Made by a program: the position numbers and the translations under genes
In this document: in pieces, positions 11,115 through 23,633 of the stretch
Layout of the letters: each line of letters starts with the position of its first letter
Numbering within the stretch: position 1 is the first letter of the stretch
Assembly: GCA_964304625.1 (NCBI GenBank)
Contig: OZ199840.1
Coordinates: 6,634,001-6,698,000 of the forward strand
Direction: 5' to 3'
Length of the DNA: 64,000 nt
Source: Kudoa neothunni
Taxonomy: Eukaryota; Cnidaria
The notes under the pieces: model-generated
Seen by the model: the letters and a program-made list of their open reading frames with translations, nothing else
Databases searched by the model: none
Told to the model about the DNA's origin: nothing

Positions 11115-13391
11115 CCCTCGAATACCTGGAGTGGACCATTGTGGTCCATTAGCGAAAAAACCTTTAATATCTCCTCAGGATAATTAGTTATTAATTTCCA
11201 ATTACGTGTATTTTATTGTGTAAACTTACTGAATAAAATGTTAACATATCGGATTTTCGGATTCAGTAACTTTGTGTATAAATGGAAAAAACAAAAATAG
11301 TTACGTAAATACCTGAGTAGGACCACAGTGGTCCACCCCAAACTAATGATCTAATCAACCTTTGAAGCATTATTAAAATGACTGAAATCTAGAAATGACG
11401 TTTTGTAACCGATTCTGTATATAATTGAGTATTTTATAACAAATTATAATTTAAATTAAGAACATTAAAACGTATACATGAAATTTATGGTGCGCGGTCA
11501 GTGTTCTAGAAAACGTCTAAAGTGAGTTCTGATAGAGAAACTAATTTTCTTGAATCTGAAGATGATTGTGATGTAAATGACAGTGATGAAAGTATCGAAG
11601 ATAATTCAGAAATCTCCTGTGCTGTGTCAAAAGACGGAGAAAAATGGTGCAAAGCTCCAAAAAGAATTGATTTGGAAGAACTCAACATTTATTTGAATGC
11701 AGTCATACTTATTGGAGTGGTGAAAGGGAAGAACGAAAATATTAGTGCGTACTAGAGTGAAAAATACGGCCTATTATCCATAATAAAGAAGATATCCAGA
11801 AATCGCGATGACAAATTAGCTCCAAATAGACATATTTTTGACTGCTTCATAAAGACATGCAGGGAAAGTTACAACCCATCTTCTCAGTTGAATGTTGATG
11901 AGCAGCTTGTAACATTTAGAGGACGATGCCCCTTCAAAATGTTTATTCCGTCAAAGCCTGGTAAGTATGGAATCAAAATCTGGGCGTTGTGCGATGCGAC
12001 AAATGCGTATCTCTGCAATGCAAAAATATACATTGCAAGGAAAATGGAATGGTCGAAAATAACCAAGGCATAAATGTAGTGAAAGATCTAATGCAACCAT
12101 ACCTAAACAAAGGTCGAAATGTAATTACAGATAATTTTTTCCCACTTTGTCGTTTGCAAGGTATTTTATTTCAAATAAGACTACTATTGTTGGAACAGTA
12201 AGAAAAACGAAAAAATTTCTTTTTCAGGACAAATTTACTCTGGTGAAGTTCAACCGGAAGAAAAACAAATCGGTAATTCTTCTAAGCTCTCAACATCGAA
12301 ACGTTGAAATAAACAAGCAGACCAAAAAGCATGAAATTTTAATTTATTACAATACAACCAAAGGTGGCGTCGATTCTCTAGAGTCTAGACCGTATTATCC
12401 GTTGCTATTCTACCAAGAGCGCCACTCGTCGTTTGCCAACGGCAATTTTTTCAATATAATTGATATAGCTGCTTACAATGCTTATCTTTTGTATATTAAT
12501 AGAAATCCTGAGTTCCATCAAGCAAATAAAGACAATCAAGAAGAGAATTCTTGAAAATGCTTGTCCAAGAGTTACTTGGACATGACGATACTGTCAAATC
12601 AATCCAGACTAGAAAACCGAATATTTTTCCGGAAGAGGTTTGTGTCACGTTTGATCTATGGTTAAAAAGAAAAAAGTGTATCTTGTACAAAATGCCAACA
12701 GTATGTTTGTGAAAGCCACCGAACTAACATTGTAGAATGTGATACGTCATTGCAACTAAAACATATATATTCATTATATAATTTAAATTTTTTTCTTCTT
12801 TTATTAGACGTTTAGATTTTTATTTTCTATACATAAAGAAATCTTAAATTTTCAATATTTTGTAAATCCAATGATTTTTATATAAGTAAATTGATGTTTG
12901 AAGGGATAATTTGGTAAAAAGAAGATTTTGAGTTGTGTTCAGTTACTTTGATTATAAGTCCAACTAAAAGGTTTCCAATTGGAATTTATAAATATTTATA
13001 AAGTTTTCTTTTAAAAAAATGTTTTGAATTAATTAACAACCCATTTATGGCAGCGAATTTTGATCAATACAAGAATCTTATTACGTATATAAAATAATAA
13101 TCAATGAGAATATAGAATATTTAAGTTTTTTAAAATAAAATGTTTAATTATCATTCAATGTATATTTTTAATTTATATTATAATAATTATTATTCTTTTT
13201 AATGTGAATTTACCCACAGTAATTCGTTATTGGTGGTGCGTCCATTAATTTATAGTTCCCAAAAATACATTGCCTCACAATAGAAAGACAAAGGTCGATG
13301 ACTTTAGACCTATGGGTTAGGTGCTACGATTCCAACTATACTGGAAGGAAATAGCACAGGACCACTGTGGTCCTGTTCAGGTATTCGAAGG
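11115..13391 (+). mobile_element. piggyBac C, decayed
   Basis: The left end TTAACCCTCGAATACCTGG (TTAA 11111-11114) pairs with the right end reading reversed TTGACCTTCGAATACCTG; the right target site is TCAA (13392-13395), one base off. Palindromes GGACCATTGTGGTCC (11133-11147) and GGACCACAGTGGTCC (11320-11334) lie on the left, GGACCACTGTGGTCC on the right (13359-13373). Plus-strand transposase pieces: acidic N-terminus (11522-11755) running directly to YLNAVILIGVV, which indicates an internal deletion; NVDEQLVTFRGRC with the first catalytic Asp (about 11890); VITDNFF with the second (about 12124); and TKGGVDSLE with the third (about 12360). A cysteine-rich tail is suggested near 12660-12740. 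Several frame breaks make it inactive. Confidence 0.85.
11132..11334. repeat. Paired terminal modules of piggyBac C
   Basis: The proximal module (AATACCTGGAGTGGACC and palindrome, 11121-11148) is repeated 188 bp further in as AATACCTGAGTAGGACC and palindrome (11309-11334). Probably transposase-binding sites; inferred from position and symmetry. Confidence 0.6.
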
Positions 13392-13645
13392 TCAATATCC
13401 CTTGACCCGTCAAGAGCTTAACGCACTATTTCCCATATACATCCACAAATCTCGTCAACCTCAACACAAACAATTTAAGTAATTGGGTGAAATAAAAGTA
13501 CAACCATATGCATTCAATTTAATCATGGAAAGTTAAACTTAGCGGACGATTTCAATGAAATCTACGGACACAGTATTTCCATGATAGTGCTTCAATCAAT
13601 ATGATCTTAACGTTATTTGCCAATTCGGTATCCATGAAACATATA

Positions 13646-14100
13646 TAGATTTTTTATTATATCTAAAACCATTAATAGAACCTTCGAAATGTGTTTATCA
13701 AATCAAAAACGTTAAAACTCCACAAATAAGGAGTGTATCTGCACGAACGCCTAAATTTACACATTAAATTTATAAAAAAAGTCAGATAGCAGCAGTTAAT
13801 TAACATTTGATAGAGCATATAACGGGGAAATTAACTTTAACCGACAATCAGCAGGTCATAAACATGTGTTAATCTTATTGTTAAATTCAAATAATCCGCT
13901 AAACAAACTTTGAATCGACAAAATCACCATTTTCTAAATACTTTAGGGAACATTTGTTGGTGTGAAAACGATTTAAACATTTTTTGAAACATTGTGATTT
14001 TTAAAAAAATTCATGTCTCTCTATATGGAACAAACTTTGACGCACATGCGTACTTGCTGACACACACGCGGGCATTTCAGCTATGTATATATATAGTAGA
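13646..14100 (+). repeat. Dispersed repeat R1, copy 1
   Basis: About 450 bp clearly related to 44832-45291 in the same orientation, with blocks such as GTGTTTATCAA, AAAACTCCACAAA, AAACATGTGTTAATC, ATGCGTACTTGCTGA and TTCAGCT followed by TATATATA. Reading frames in both copies suggest a decayed protein (HKHVLILLLNS) but I cannot name the family. The shared sharp right end, with a GC-rich stretch before TATATA, suggests the terminus of a mobile element. Confidence 0.6.
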
Positions 14101-14411
14101 TTAATACAAAAATAAAACTCCGGAATTATACATTTCTTTAATTTAGGATATTTAATGAAAAATTTAACATTCCTTTAACTTCCCCGCGTTTAAATCCTAT
14201 GCAGCAATTTATATATTAGATCATGTATTTATTCCAAATAGATTGAAAAATATAAACATAATTTTTATTCGCATAAATTAGAGAAATGAGACTGTGAGCC
14301 ATTCCATGAACTAGAAAGAAAATCCAAATAAATGTATAATAATTCAACAGAAAAAGTTAGAAATAGTCTATAAATTATTTTAAATAAATAGTTTTTCCAA
14401 ATTTATATACT
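14101..14411. other. Intergenic, 3' flank of the cytochrome b561 gene
   Basis: AT-rich. AATAAA occurs on the minus strand within it, compatible with the polyadenylation region of the gene reading leftward. Nothing else seen. Confidence 0.5.
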
Positions 14412-15345
14412 CTAATCAATCTTAGCATTTTTTCTCTGATAGCTTGGGACAATCAGCAAGTAACATGCCAATAAAATTCCTATGATACAAAGAGTTCCAG
14501 TTAGATTGCCTAATAAAATCACACTTAAAGGTTTCGGCCTAAAATAATGATTTAACCAGTCCAAATACTTTATATTTACTTATGAAATATTCTTCCAAGA
14601 GCGTATAATAGAGCTAATAACAATAGAACCATTGAAATTAAGCCAACATTAGCGTGAATATCTCTAATTTTTCCCTTGTAGTCGATTGGAACAATATCAA
14701 ACGAGAAGGTAACGATAGCAACAATCAACTATAAAAATTGTTTGCATATTTGGAAATAACAGAACAAACCTGAGCAATCATGATAAAAACGACGAGAATA
14801 CAAATCCAATCATGCATCGTTCCGAAGTGGGGGATATTTGCAAACAACTTTGAATGGAACATAAAACCTGAAGTTATAACCAAGAGCACAGTTACACATC
14901 CCATAATTATTCCATGTAACAGTTTAGCTGTTGGTTTTGTAAGGTTGGTAAAATAACGAAAAACTATGGCAGCTAAGACACCACAAGCATTTAAACGTTG
15001 TCAACAGAGACAAATCATACCAAAGGGATAAAGCACAAATCCTACCAAAACACCAAAGAGTACATGAAAATGAAAAAGACTTTTTCTTGTTAAAGTCATG
15101 CCATCCGCTAACATCCAGCTGATTGACATGATTGTTATTAGAAGGAATATCATAAACAATACATGTGCCCACCTATCCATAAACTTTCTGTCATTGAGAT
15201 CAGACGTATTTAGGGATACATCTCGTAGTGCACGTTCAGATGAGCTTTCTAATTCATCGGTTTCGCTAAAAATTTTATTCGAAAACCTTTCTGAACTTCT
15301 GGGGCTTTGTTTCATAGTTTCATCAGGTACAATTGGATGTGACAT
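14412..15345 (-). CDS. Cytochrome b561 family transmembrane electron carrier
   Basis: Di-heme membrane protein of the b561 family, which moves electrons from ascorbate or similar donors across a membrane, often to a ferric or monodehydroascorbate acceptor. Four exons on the minus strand join in phase: 15345-15021, 14972-14770, 14728-14580, 14538-14412 (introns 48, 41 and 41 nt), giving 267 residues. The four heme histidines are His94 (FHFHVLFG), His128 (AKLLHG), His162 (TMHDW) and His201 (IRDIHANVG), spaced 34, 34 and 39, as in classical b561 proteins. A predicted helix near residues 60-80 precedes the core and another follows it, so six helices fit. The first 55 residues are a Ser/Glu-rich cytosolic tail, longer than usual. 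Which b561 subfamily it belongs to is not decidable by eye. Confidence 0.9.
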
Positions 15346-15938
15346 ATTAGGACAATTTAATCATCTTAGCTACTCAATAGAAGCTCACACATAATATGCA
15401 ATAATAAATATTTATTTTTTATTTTTTATACAGTTATCCTGAATGGGAATCATTTTGAAATATTTTATATAACTGAACAAAATAGTTTCTAATCAAAAGA
15501 AGAATTTCGTCGAACTATAAATAAGGCTCAACTCTAGCATTATTAATGGCATAATAACATTCCTAGTTAACAGGGAAAAGAATTTTCTTGGGAAATTAAT
15601 TGATATTCTTTTTTTTAAATCGAAGAGTAATTAATCAAGAAAGTTAACGAAAAAATGGAAATGTATAATTTCTTATTTGAATAGATAAATCCTTGAACGT
15701 TTAGTTGTTGACCATATCAATGAATATCATTTGTAAAATAAGATCTTAGGTTTTATCAAGACAATTTTAGCAATCGTAATTACTAATAATGACGACTTTA
15801 AAATGAAAATTGATCCATTTTATTTGCAAAAATTAATTATTCATTAGATATTTAGGCGTCAAGTTAATTTAATTTTTTTATTTTATTTTAGAGCACAATA
15901 AAATAGCAAGAGTGGACTGCAAACAAAACTAATTGTGC
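15346..15938. other. Intergenic, 5' flank of the cytochrome b561 gene
   Basis: AT-rich; must hold the promoter of the leftward b561 gene. No recognisable element. Confidence 0.5.
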
Positions 15939-15955
15939 TTAACCCTCTAACGAAC

Positions 15956-16152
15956 TTGGGGTCTTTCTGACCTCAAAGTAGTTTTCAATTGATTATAATG
16001 TTACTTATTCTTTCAAAACACTTAAAATTCATTTTATTTCAATTAAATTATGATATTTACAACTTATTAAACTTTGAAAAAATAATTAACAAAATTTTCG
16101 CAATGAAATGAAAAATTACACTCCAACGAACTTGGGATCTTTTGGACCCCAA
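15956..16152. repeat. Paired terminal modules of piggyBac D
   Basis: AACGAACTTGGGGTCTTTC at the end and AACGAACTTGGGATCTTTTG 176 bp inside it are direct copies, each finishing in a GGGGTC/GACCCC half-palindrome. Inferred transposase sites. Confidence 0.6.
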
Positions 16153-16862
16153 GTTTTTATTTTAAGATAATTAATAAAAAAATATTTCAAAATGCCACAG
16201 AAATTTTGAGAAAAAGATGATTCACTGGGCAAGTTAATCCTCCCGAAGTCAATTCAGCCAGCTAATATAACACTTTGTACAAGCTCGCTGAACGAAAAAA
16301 TCAAACATGATAGATATTGCACGCTCAGAATGCAAGTTCATAGGCTTTTAATCAATTTTAGATGTTTAAAATCAAACAGTATAATATTTATTATGTTTCT
16401 ACTAACCATTACTTGTTAACAATCAAAGGATCTGAATGTAACTAAAACACCCGGTTCATATTGTTCCTAAGAAATCGAAATAATGGAATAAAGCTCTAAG
16501 AAAGTATTCTGCAAATGTTTACTCGCCAAAATGAGAAATAATAAACACATGATGCATTAGTTATGATGATATTTTGGTCTGTTTAATTATTCGAGTAAGT
16601 TTAATCAATGTTCAAAGTAAAAATCTATTGGATTCGATATTCAAAAAATTTTTTTCTTTAATGTTTATTTTTCTCTATACTATGAAAGATTGTTGATTTA
16701 TTTAAACGAAAATTTACGAAACGTTATATAAGCCTACCGAATAGGATTTTGTAGGATTAACTGGCTCAATGAATCACATTTTTCTTTAAATTCTGTCTAT
16801 AGAAATTTCATAGAGTTCGTATGGCATTTTGAAATATTTTTTGATTAACCCTCGCACACACA

Positions 16863-17074
16863 TTGGGGAGCGAAAATGAGCCCAGCCCCTTTTATCAGCG
16901 ATTTTCTCAAAATCTCTCTCACAGAATTTTAAGTAATTTTTCCAAATTTATGTTAATATTTTATTAATTTAAAATATTTACTGAAATAAAAATAAAATGA
17001 ATTTTAAACATTATAAAATCATCGAAACATGAAAGCTTCCGTTTCCCACAATGGGGGTCATTTTTGACCCCCAT
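16863..17074. repeat. Paired terminal modules of piggyBac E
   Basis: A weak end copy (ATTGGGGAGCG ... TGAGCCC) and a strong copy 189 bp inside (AATGGGGGTCA ... TGACCCCCA). Confidence 0.5.
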
Positions 17075-17627
17075 CTTTTATTGGAAAATCTATGATAATT
17101 ACTCTCTTAATTCTATGTATAATACCAAATAAAACTATTAAATATTCATTTAATTTTATGAATAAGTAAAATAATTTTGAAGAAGAGATAAATCTATGAG
17201 TTTTTAGTGCGTCACGTGATCACATAGATTCAAAATCAGATGAATTTTGGTCTGTTTTAGAGATGAAAATGAAATTCTATTGGATGACACTGATTCTGAG
17301 TTTAGCGACTATTTAATTGAAAATCCCACATCCTATTATGATGATTCGAATGATGAAACAGAATTTAGCACTGAATTGATTGCCACGTTGACTTCGAAGG
17401 ATGGAGAAAAGTGGTCTAAACAACCAACAAGAAGCCATCGAAGAATTGACGCGGAAAATATTTTTAAGTGCCAATCAGGCTTCAAACCATATGTGCTAAA
17501 ACGATCGGATACCCCACTCATGGCATTTTTAAACTATTTTGACAGTGAAATCCTTGATTTGATTGTTGAATGCACCAATCATCATATAAAAACCCATCGA
17601 TCAAAATTAACTATGATTATTAAGATG

Positions 17628-19130
17628 GCGTCTATTTGCACTCCCTCGGTGCATGTGAGGAGGATTAAAGCATTATCTCTATATGTGCTTTTTCTCTTAT
17701 ATTAGTTGTTGCAGAAAACCACTAATAGCCAAAAATAATAAATAATATTTTTTCTACTCTTTTGTTATCAACACAGTTTTTTAACTGTTTTAGTCCTCCT
17801 TTTATTTTAATGGAACGAAAATTGAAATTATACGAATTGGAATTTTTTCCATTTTGTTGATTTATGGAAAATGTGGTTTTATTCTCGTATTGATCTTTTT
17901 AATTTTTTGGGATCTTGTAAAATCCGTTGTATTGACTACCACCAAGTGTATTTAATTGATCCAATATTTCAGAACATAATTGTTTGTTGTTTTTAAATTT
18001 TGATCTTAAATTAACATTGGTTGGTAAAACATTCAAGTTGATATTTTGTGGATCGATACCGGGTGAGTTTATAGTTGTTGAAATATCGTCTTCTGTTATA
18101 TTGCATACATCATTATTATCGACGAATGTATCATTGTTTGTATAAACCATCTTCCAATGCACATAGAATCAAAAGTCAAAATTAAAGATTTTACCTTTAC
18201 AATTAAATGTTTTCATGAGAGAGAATATTGTTGAAAAAATGTACAATCAAGCTTGTATATATTATCTTGAAATGTAACCATTGCTGAACAAGAAAGAATG
18301 TGAAAAAAGAACATGTTTTTTAAGTTCCAAATTGATAATAATTTCAGATTTTAGTCTCTAATTCGATTTCATCAGCGGAAAAACTGGACAAACGATTTAT
18401 AATTACCAAAATATCATCATCAACAATTTTGTTCTTCATGAGAATCAGAGCATTTTTTTATAAATCATCACGATGGATGGGCTTACAGTCATTGAGCATT
18501 GAATGGACTTGGTGAATTAACGATGATTTTGGCAGAAATTTTTTATCTTGTCATTCTTTTGTTCAATCCTATTATTTGTATTTGAACCAAATGTCAGTGC
18601 ATCGAGACAATGGACACGATTCCAAATATTTTGAATATTAATCCAGTTTTTTTCCAAATATTGAAAATTCATTGGATTTGTCGAATATAATTCATTCAAA
18701 ATGAAGTAAAATGAGTCGGCACTTTCAGAATATATTAAATTTTATGATAATTTTTTATAAGATTTTTTAAATTCTCAGATTAACAGAATCGTTTGTTGAA
18801 TAAATCGCGGGCTTCTGAACTCATTACGCTCAAAACTAATAAACCTCACAAAGATATATTCACACGAGTTTTTCTTGTAATTATTATCTAACCATTTTTT
18901 AATTTATTATACATGGAAGTTGATATAAAATTGTTTTATGGAGTAAATATGATTGTAATTTTTACGATAAATAATAATTGACGTACGGCTTTAAAAGTCA
19001 ATTAAAAAAATATTATGTGGCGTTAACAGCTATTATTATTTGTTTGAAATGACTAATATAAGAGTAAAGGCACATATAGAGATAATGCTTTAATCCTCTG
19101 CGCATGCACCGAGGGAGTGCAAATAGACAC
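17628..19130 (-). mobile_element. MULE-like element with about 75-bp terminal inverted repeats
   Basis: Inverted ends of about 75 bp begin GTCTATTTGCACTCCCTCGG on both sides and run to CTTATATTAGT with few mismatches. On the minus strand a fragment reads TFGSNTNNRIEQKNDKIKNF (about 18520-18600), the block N-x-x-N-R-x-E that lies near the end of many Mutator-like transposases, and 17899-18162 holds a possible C-terminal piece. Most of the transposase is missing or decayed. The flanks are a long imperfect direct repeat, CTATGATTATTAAGATG on the left and CTATCGATTATTAA on the right, the latter continuing as AGATG after piggyBac F. A MULE normally makes 8-11 bp duplications, so this is unusual. 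Confidence 0.65.
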
Positions 19131-19143
19131 TATCGATTATTAA

Positions 19144-21023
19144 CCCTCCGTCACACGCATGGGGTCCAATGGACCCCACGTGATTTCAATCTGCAAATAG
19201 CTATCGTTGTGTTTTTTATGGTAACACTAAAATTAAAATATTCCTGTTTTTTACGTTTTCTTCAAAATGAAAATAGGACATGGACTTTAGAAAATTTTTA
19301 AAAGATGATTTTGATGATTGTTATGATGAAAAAAGCAATGATTCAAGCTCTGATGTATCATCAAAAAGTAATATTATAGAATAAATAAATATTTCTTAAA
19401 TAAGGGGTTTAGATGATAGCGAACATTGGTTATACTCCAAAAATTTTAAATGGAGCTCAAAGCCTGTGGGATTATTTTCAAGAAAGAGAAAACACGACAT
19501 TATAGCGGATAAACATGGAGTAAAAATTCCTGATGATGTGGAATCTGAGTCCCAAATTTGGAGTTTGTTTATCACTGAGAATATACTAACTGAAATATTG
19601 CAATGTACCAATTACTATCTTCGAAATATCCAACCAAATTACAAACAATCGCGAGTTTGTATGGCATTTGATATGTGTGAATTAAAAGCTTACATTGGTT
19701 TGCACTGCTTTCTTGGCGTGAAGAAAGCTAATCTTACTCATCTGAATGAATTATGGGCAGATGACGACTTTGGTTTTCCAATTTGCAAAAAAATATTCAA
19801 CCAGAATAGATTTTCCTTGTTAAAAACATGTCTACGTTTTGCAATCGGTTCAAGTAATTCAAATGAAAATAATCAAGATAGAATGTCCAAAATCAGAGAT
19901 ATTTTTAATCAAATAAATTCTAATTTCATAAAATATTATATATCCACCGAATATTTGACGATCGATGAAATGCTTGGATCATTCCGGGGTCGCTGTATTT
20001 TTAAGCAGTATATGCCTTATAAGCCAGCGAAATATGGGATTAAGATTTTTAACCTGTATGATTCTAAAACTTTTTACACCCTTAATCTTGAAGTTTACCT
20101 GGGAGCCCAGAATAGTGCCCCATAAAAGTTGATAACTCACGCCATAGTTTAGTTATGCGCCTGATTCAACCAATTCTGGGCTCAAGAGGAAACATCACTG
20201 TTGACAACTGGTTTACATCAGTTCCATTGTTTCAAGAATTATTAATGAATGGAATAACTGCTTGTGGTACCATTAGAAAAAACAAGGAAGAAATACCCCC
20301 TTAATTCCTGGCTTCAAAAACACGTGAACAATACTCATCTCTTGCATTTACGAAAGATCTAACGTTAATGTCTTATGTCCCCAAAAGAAACAAAGCCGTT
20401 ACACTGTTGAGTTCGTTTCACCACAAGTCAACCGTTGATTTGAACCATCCTAAAGAGCTACCAGAGATCGTCTCTTTTTACAATTCAACAAAAGGTGGAG
20501 TTGATACAATAGATCAAATGTGCGGGAACTACTCTACCTAGCGAATTACAAGAAGATGGCCTGTTGTCATATTTCATACACTTCTAGATATTGTAGCAAT
20601 AAATGCATATGTTATATATTGCATGAAGGCCGATAAAATTATTCGTCGGAAGGAGTTTTTAAAGTCGTTGAGTGTGCAATTAATAGAGCCTCGGTTGATT
20701 AAAAAAGATTAATACATTGATAATTTTTTTAAACTTAAATTTAGTAGAAATCCAAAAACCTGCCAATATGGAACCAAAAAGCTCTCTCGTTGACAGAGGA
20801 AGATGCTATTTATGCATCCGTCTACATGATAAAAAAACAAGGACAAGTTGTCAGACATGCTCAAAATTTGTCTGTAAAATGCATTTAAATATCATTCGCA
20901 ATAACTGTTTAAAAAATAATTGATTTCCCTATTTATTAGTATTAAATCACTGTTTCTTTTTGATGGGGTCCAATGGACCCCATGCGTGTATCCGCGTAAA
21001 GTTTTTGCGCGTGAGACGGAGGG
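19144..21023 (+). mobile_element. piggyBac F, innermost element of the stack
   Basis: TTAA at 19140-19143 and 21024-21027. Left TTAACCCTCCGTCACACGCA, right reversed TTAACCCTCCGTCTCACGCG. The palindrome GGGGTCCAATGGACCCC is identical at both ends (19161-19177 and 20965-20981). Plus-strand transposase in pieces: N-terminal block about 19282-19380, main frame 19466-20125 with TIDEMLGSFRGRC (first catalytic Asp), then TVDNWFTSVP (second, about 20200), then TKGGVDTIDQM (third, about 20490), and a Cys-rich tail CYLCIRLHDK ... CQTCSKFVCKMH at 20800-20885. All core blocks are recognisable with a handful of frame breaks and stops. The identical palindromes make it the youngest layer. Confidence 0.9.
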
Positions 21024-22338
21024 TTAAAGATGATCTAATGAAATATATTGGTGGCTGCATAATGATTGGTTTATTGAAGGGTAAAAATATGGATATTCGT
21101 GAATTCTGGTCATCAAAATATGGTCAACCTAAAATAAATTAGTCAGTCTCCATTAATTTATTTGAAAAAATATCTTCGTGTATGCGGTTTGATAAAAGAG
21201 AATCCAGAATACAAGATGACAAATTGGCTCCCATAAGAGAAGTTTTTGAGCACTCTATTGGAAATTGTCAAAAAAATTACACACCAAACGAACAAATGAC
21301 TGTTGATGAGCAACTGGTGACATTTAGAGGGAGATGTGGTTTCAAAATGTACATTCCAAATAAATCCGGACGGTATGGTGTTAAAATATGGGCTTTGTGC
21401 GACTCAAAGAATGCCTACCTATTCATTGCAAAGGTATATCTTGGAAAAGAAAATGATGAAGTACAGTTTAATAAAGGAGAAAATGTTGTGAAAACTTTAT
21501 GTGAACCGATTTTTAAATTTGATCGAAATATCACAACATATAGTTTTTTTATTACTCTTTCCCTCGCAAGATTTCTACTTGGCCAAAAATTGACAATTGT
21601 AGGAACTGTTCGAAAAAATAAAAAAATTTTGATACCAGAGTCTCAAATGTCGGAAGGAAACGAAGATAATAGTCAGTTCTTGTTTCAAGATAAAGTCACA
21701 CTCGTCAAATACAACCCTAAGAAAAAAGATCGGCTGCCTTTTTGTAAACAATCCACAAAGATGCGAATATTGATGAAGAAAGCCAAAAACCTGAAATTAT
21801 ATCTTATTATAATTCTACAAAAGGCGGAGTTGATACTCTTGATCAAGTAAGTAGCAAGATATTTTTCGGTAAAAAGAAAAACACGAAGGTGGCCAACGGC
21901 TCTTTTCTATACTTTGTTAGATATCGCTGCATATAATGCCTACTTGTTGTATTGCTAAAATCATCCCGCATTCTTGAATAAATATAGAAAGCGATCCAGA
22001 AGAGAATTTTTAAAATTACTCTTTATCATCTAAAAGTCCCGAAACTGGCATTCCATCTTTAAAAGATCTAAATCTTAAAAAACAATGCTAGAAAGTGGTG
22101 CCAAATCTGTATTCGTTTGAGGAGATTGAAAACGTCAGTGCAGTGCAAACTTCATAATAAAGGAGAAATAATTTGCATTGAATGTTTAAACTCAAATAAT
22201 ATCAATTCGAATTTTTGGAATTTTGAAAACGTTTTCATGTGTTGATTTTTTAGTGGTGGTCAAAAAATGACCACCATTGCGGATTAACGTAAGTTTTCTG
22301 CGCATGTGTACGAGGGTTAAAGAATATCAAAAACATTA

Positions 22339-23633
22339 CCGGGTTTTGCATCAAAATACGTACAAGGTTGCAATCAAATCCGGACACTATTTTTTTGTTG
22401 GATATTTAACGTATTAATGTCTTCTTTTGTTAATTCTAACGCATGATCAAGTATAAAGGTTTGATAATTATATCAATCAAAAAAATACGCGTCGTCAAAT
22501 GTTAAAATGCAAAAATAAAAAAAACAGTATTTCAGTTGAACAATAAATAACTATATTGACTTTAATCGCGTCCAATATCTTGGTAAGTATGACATCTTCC
22601 TAAGAATGTTTCGGCGTGCTGGAAATAATTTTTTAAATTTCGCTCCGTTACATTATTTGAGGAATTTTTCATCCTTTCCAGTAATTCGTTGGTTCCAGGC
22701 AAGGGTCCAGTTCTTCTCACGTTATTTTTTATTTGTGAGAATACCTCCTCGTATGGGTTTAAGAAGGGCGAATATCCTGGGAGATAATGAATTTCATATG
22801 GATATTCATCACAGAATTCGGCATTCGTGTAATTGAACCTAACTTTATCCATCACAATGATGAATTCACCTTTCCCTAAAATATTCTTGAGTTTACCCAA
22901 GAACTCTTGAAAAAATTATGTGGTTGACACCGCCGAATACAGCTTCGCAGCTTACCACGTTTATTGCGTTAACAGCGAGTATCATGGTGACGTTTCTCCC
23001 CCTGCTATTTTGCACCACCGGGTTAGGTGTTGTTCGAACACGCGAACGTCCATGAGAGCGTAATAAATGTAACGAGAAGGGGCTCTCATCCATAAAAATC
23101 AAATTTTTATAGCGCATATCAAGAGGCAGGCTCGTATACCAATTGGCATAAATGTTGCGTTCTGATTTAACCTCGGCGCTATTTCTGCTTCTAGGTACAG
23201 GACGCGTCATTTTATAGGATATATTTAAGGCGTTTAGCCATCTCCGAACGGTTGATCTGTGTACCCTCAGATTTAACTTTTCTATGATCGGTTGCAATGT
23301 TATGGTACAATCATCATTAATTAAGTCTAATAGACTTTTCTTTAAATCCTCCGTCAAAGTAATATTTCTAGAACCTCCTTTGGGAGCTTTTAAAAACCTT
23401 TCTTCAACATCATAGGCTTTTATCATATCACTCACCGTCGAGCGAGGAACATTTAGATCTCTGGCGGCCTGTGCCTGGGATTTACCTTTAAAAAACCACG
23501 GCGTCGATTACCATCTTTCGTCTCTCGTTACTATGTTCAGTTCTACCAGGCATCGTTTCAACAATATTCAAACAACGTGGAGCAACAAACGAGGTTAATT
23601 ACAATAATGTCCGAATTTGGATGCAAAACCCCG
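22339..23633 (-). mobile_element. Tc1/mariner-type element, decayed by frameshifts
   Basis: TA at 22337-22338 and 23634-23635. Ends begin CCGGGTTTTGCATC (left) and CGGGGTTTTGCATCC (right, reversed) and share AAATCCGGACA/AAATTCGGACA; the left repeat has about 23 extra bases. The minus-strand transposase starts MPGRTEHSNERR (about 23550), has a helix-turn-helix with QAQAARDLNVPRSTV and a second one with VHRSTVRRWL. The catalytic Asp is in IFMDESPF, the second in IVMDKVRF, and the third acidic residue in FLNPYEEVFSQIKNNVR about 32 residues later. It ends at 22562. There are two frame breaks, one near 23490 and one near 22905; otherwise the frame is open. The LNPYEEVF form (instead of NPIENLW) points to a less common IS630-Tc1-mariner branch. 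Confidence 0.88.

Larger units (their letters stand above)
16849..22316 (+). mobile_element. piggyBac E, nested in D, itself carrying a MULE and piggyBac F
   Basis: TTAA at 16845-16848 and 22317-22320. Left TTAACCCTCGCACACACATT, right reversed TTAACCCTCGTACACATGCG. Palindromes: GGGGGTCATTTTTGACCCCC (17053-17072) and GGTGGTCAAAAAATGACCACC in two parts near the right end (22253-22273). Plus-strand transposase: acidic N-terminus at 17247-17620, interrupted at about 17627, resuming at 21028 with DDLMKYIGGCIMIGLLKG, so the two insertions sit inside one coding region. VDEQLVTFRGRCGF (about 21303) holds the first catalytic Asp, and GGVDTLDQV (about 21828) the third, just past the end of the long open frame. 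The second-Asp block reads as TYSFFITLSLARF, without the usual DN. A Cys-rich tail is suggested near 22090-22190. Frame breaks at several points. Confidence 0.85.

Noticed and set aside
15098-15394. Plus-strand 98-codon frame
   Set aside because: Shadow of cytochrome b561 exon 1, which has clear family motifs on the minus strand.
17045-17075. GGGGGTCATTTTTGACCCCC as a transcription terminator
   Set aside because: It sits at the position of piggyBac internal repeats and recurs at the other end; a transposase site explains it better.
22606-22836. Plus-strand 76-codon frame
   Set aside because: Shadow of the Tc1 transposase on the minus strand.
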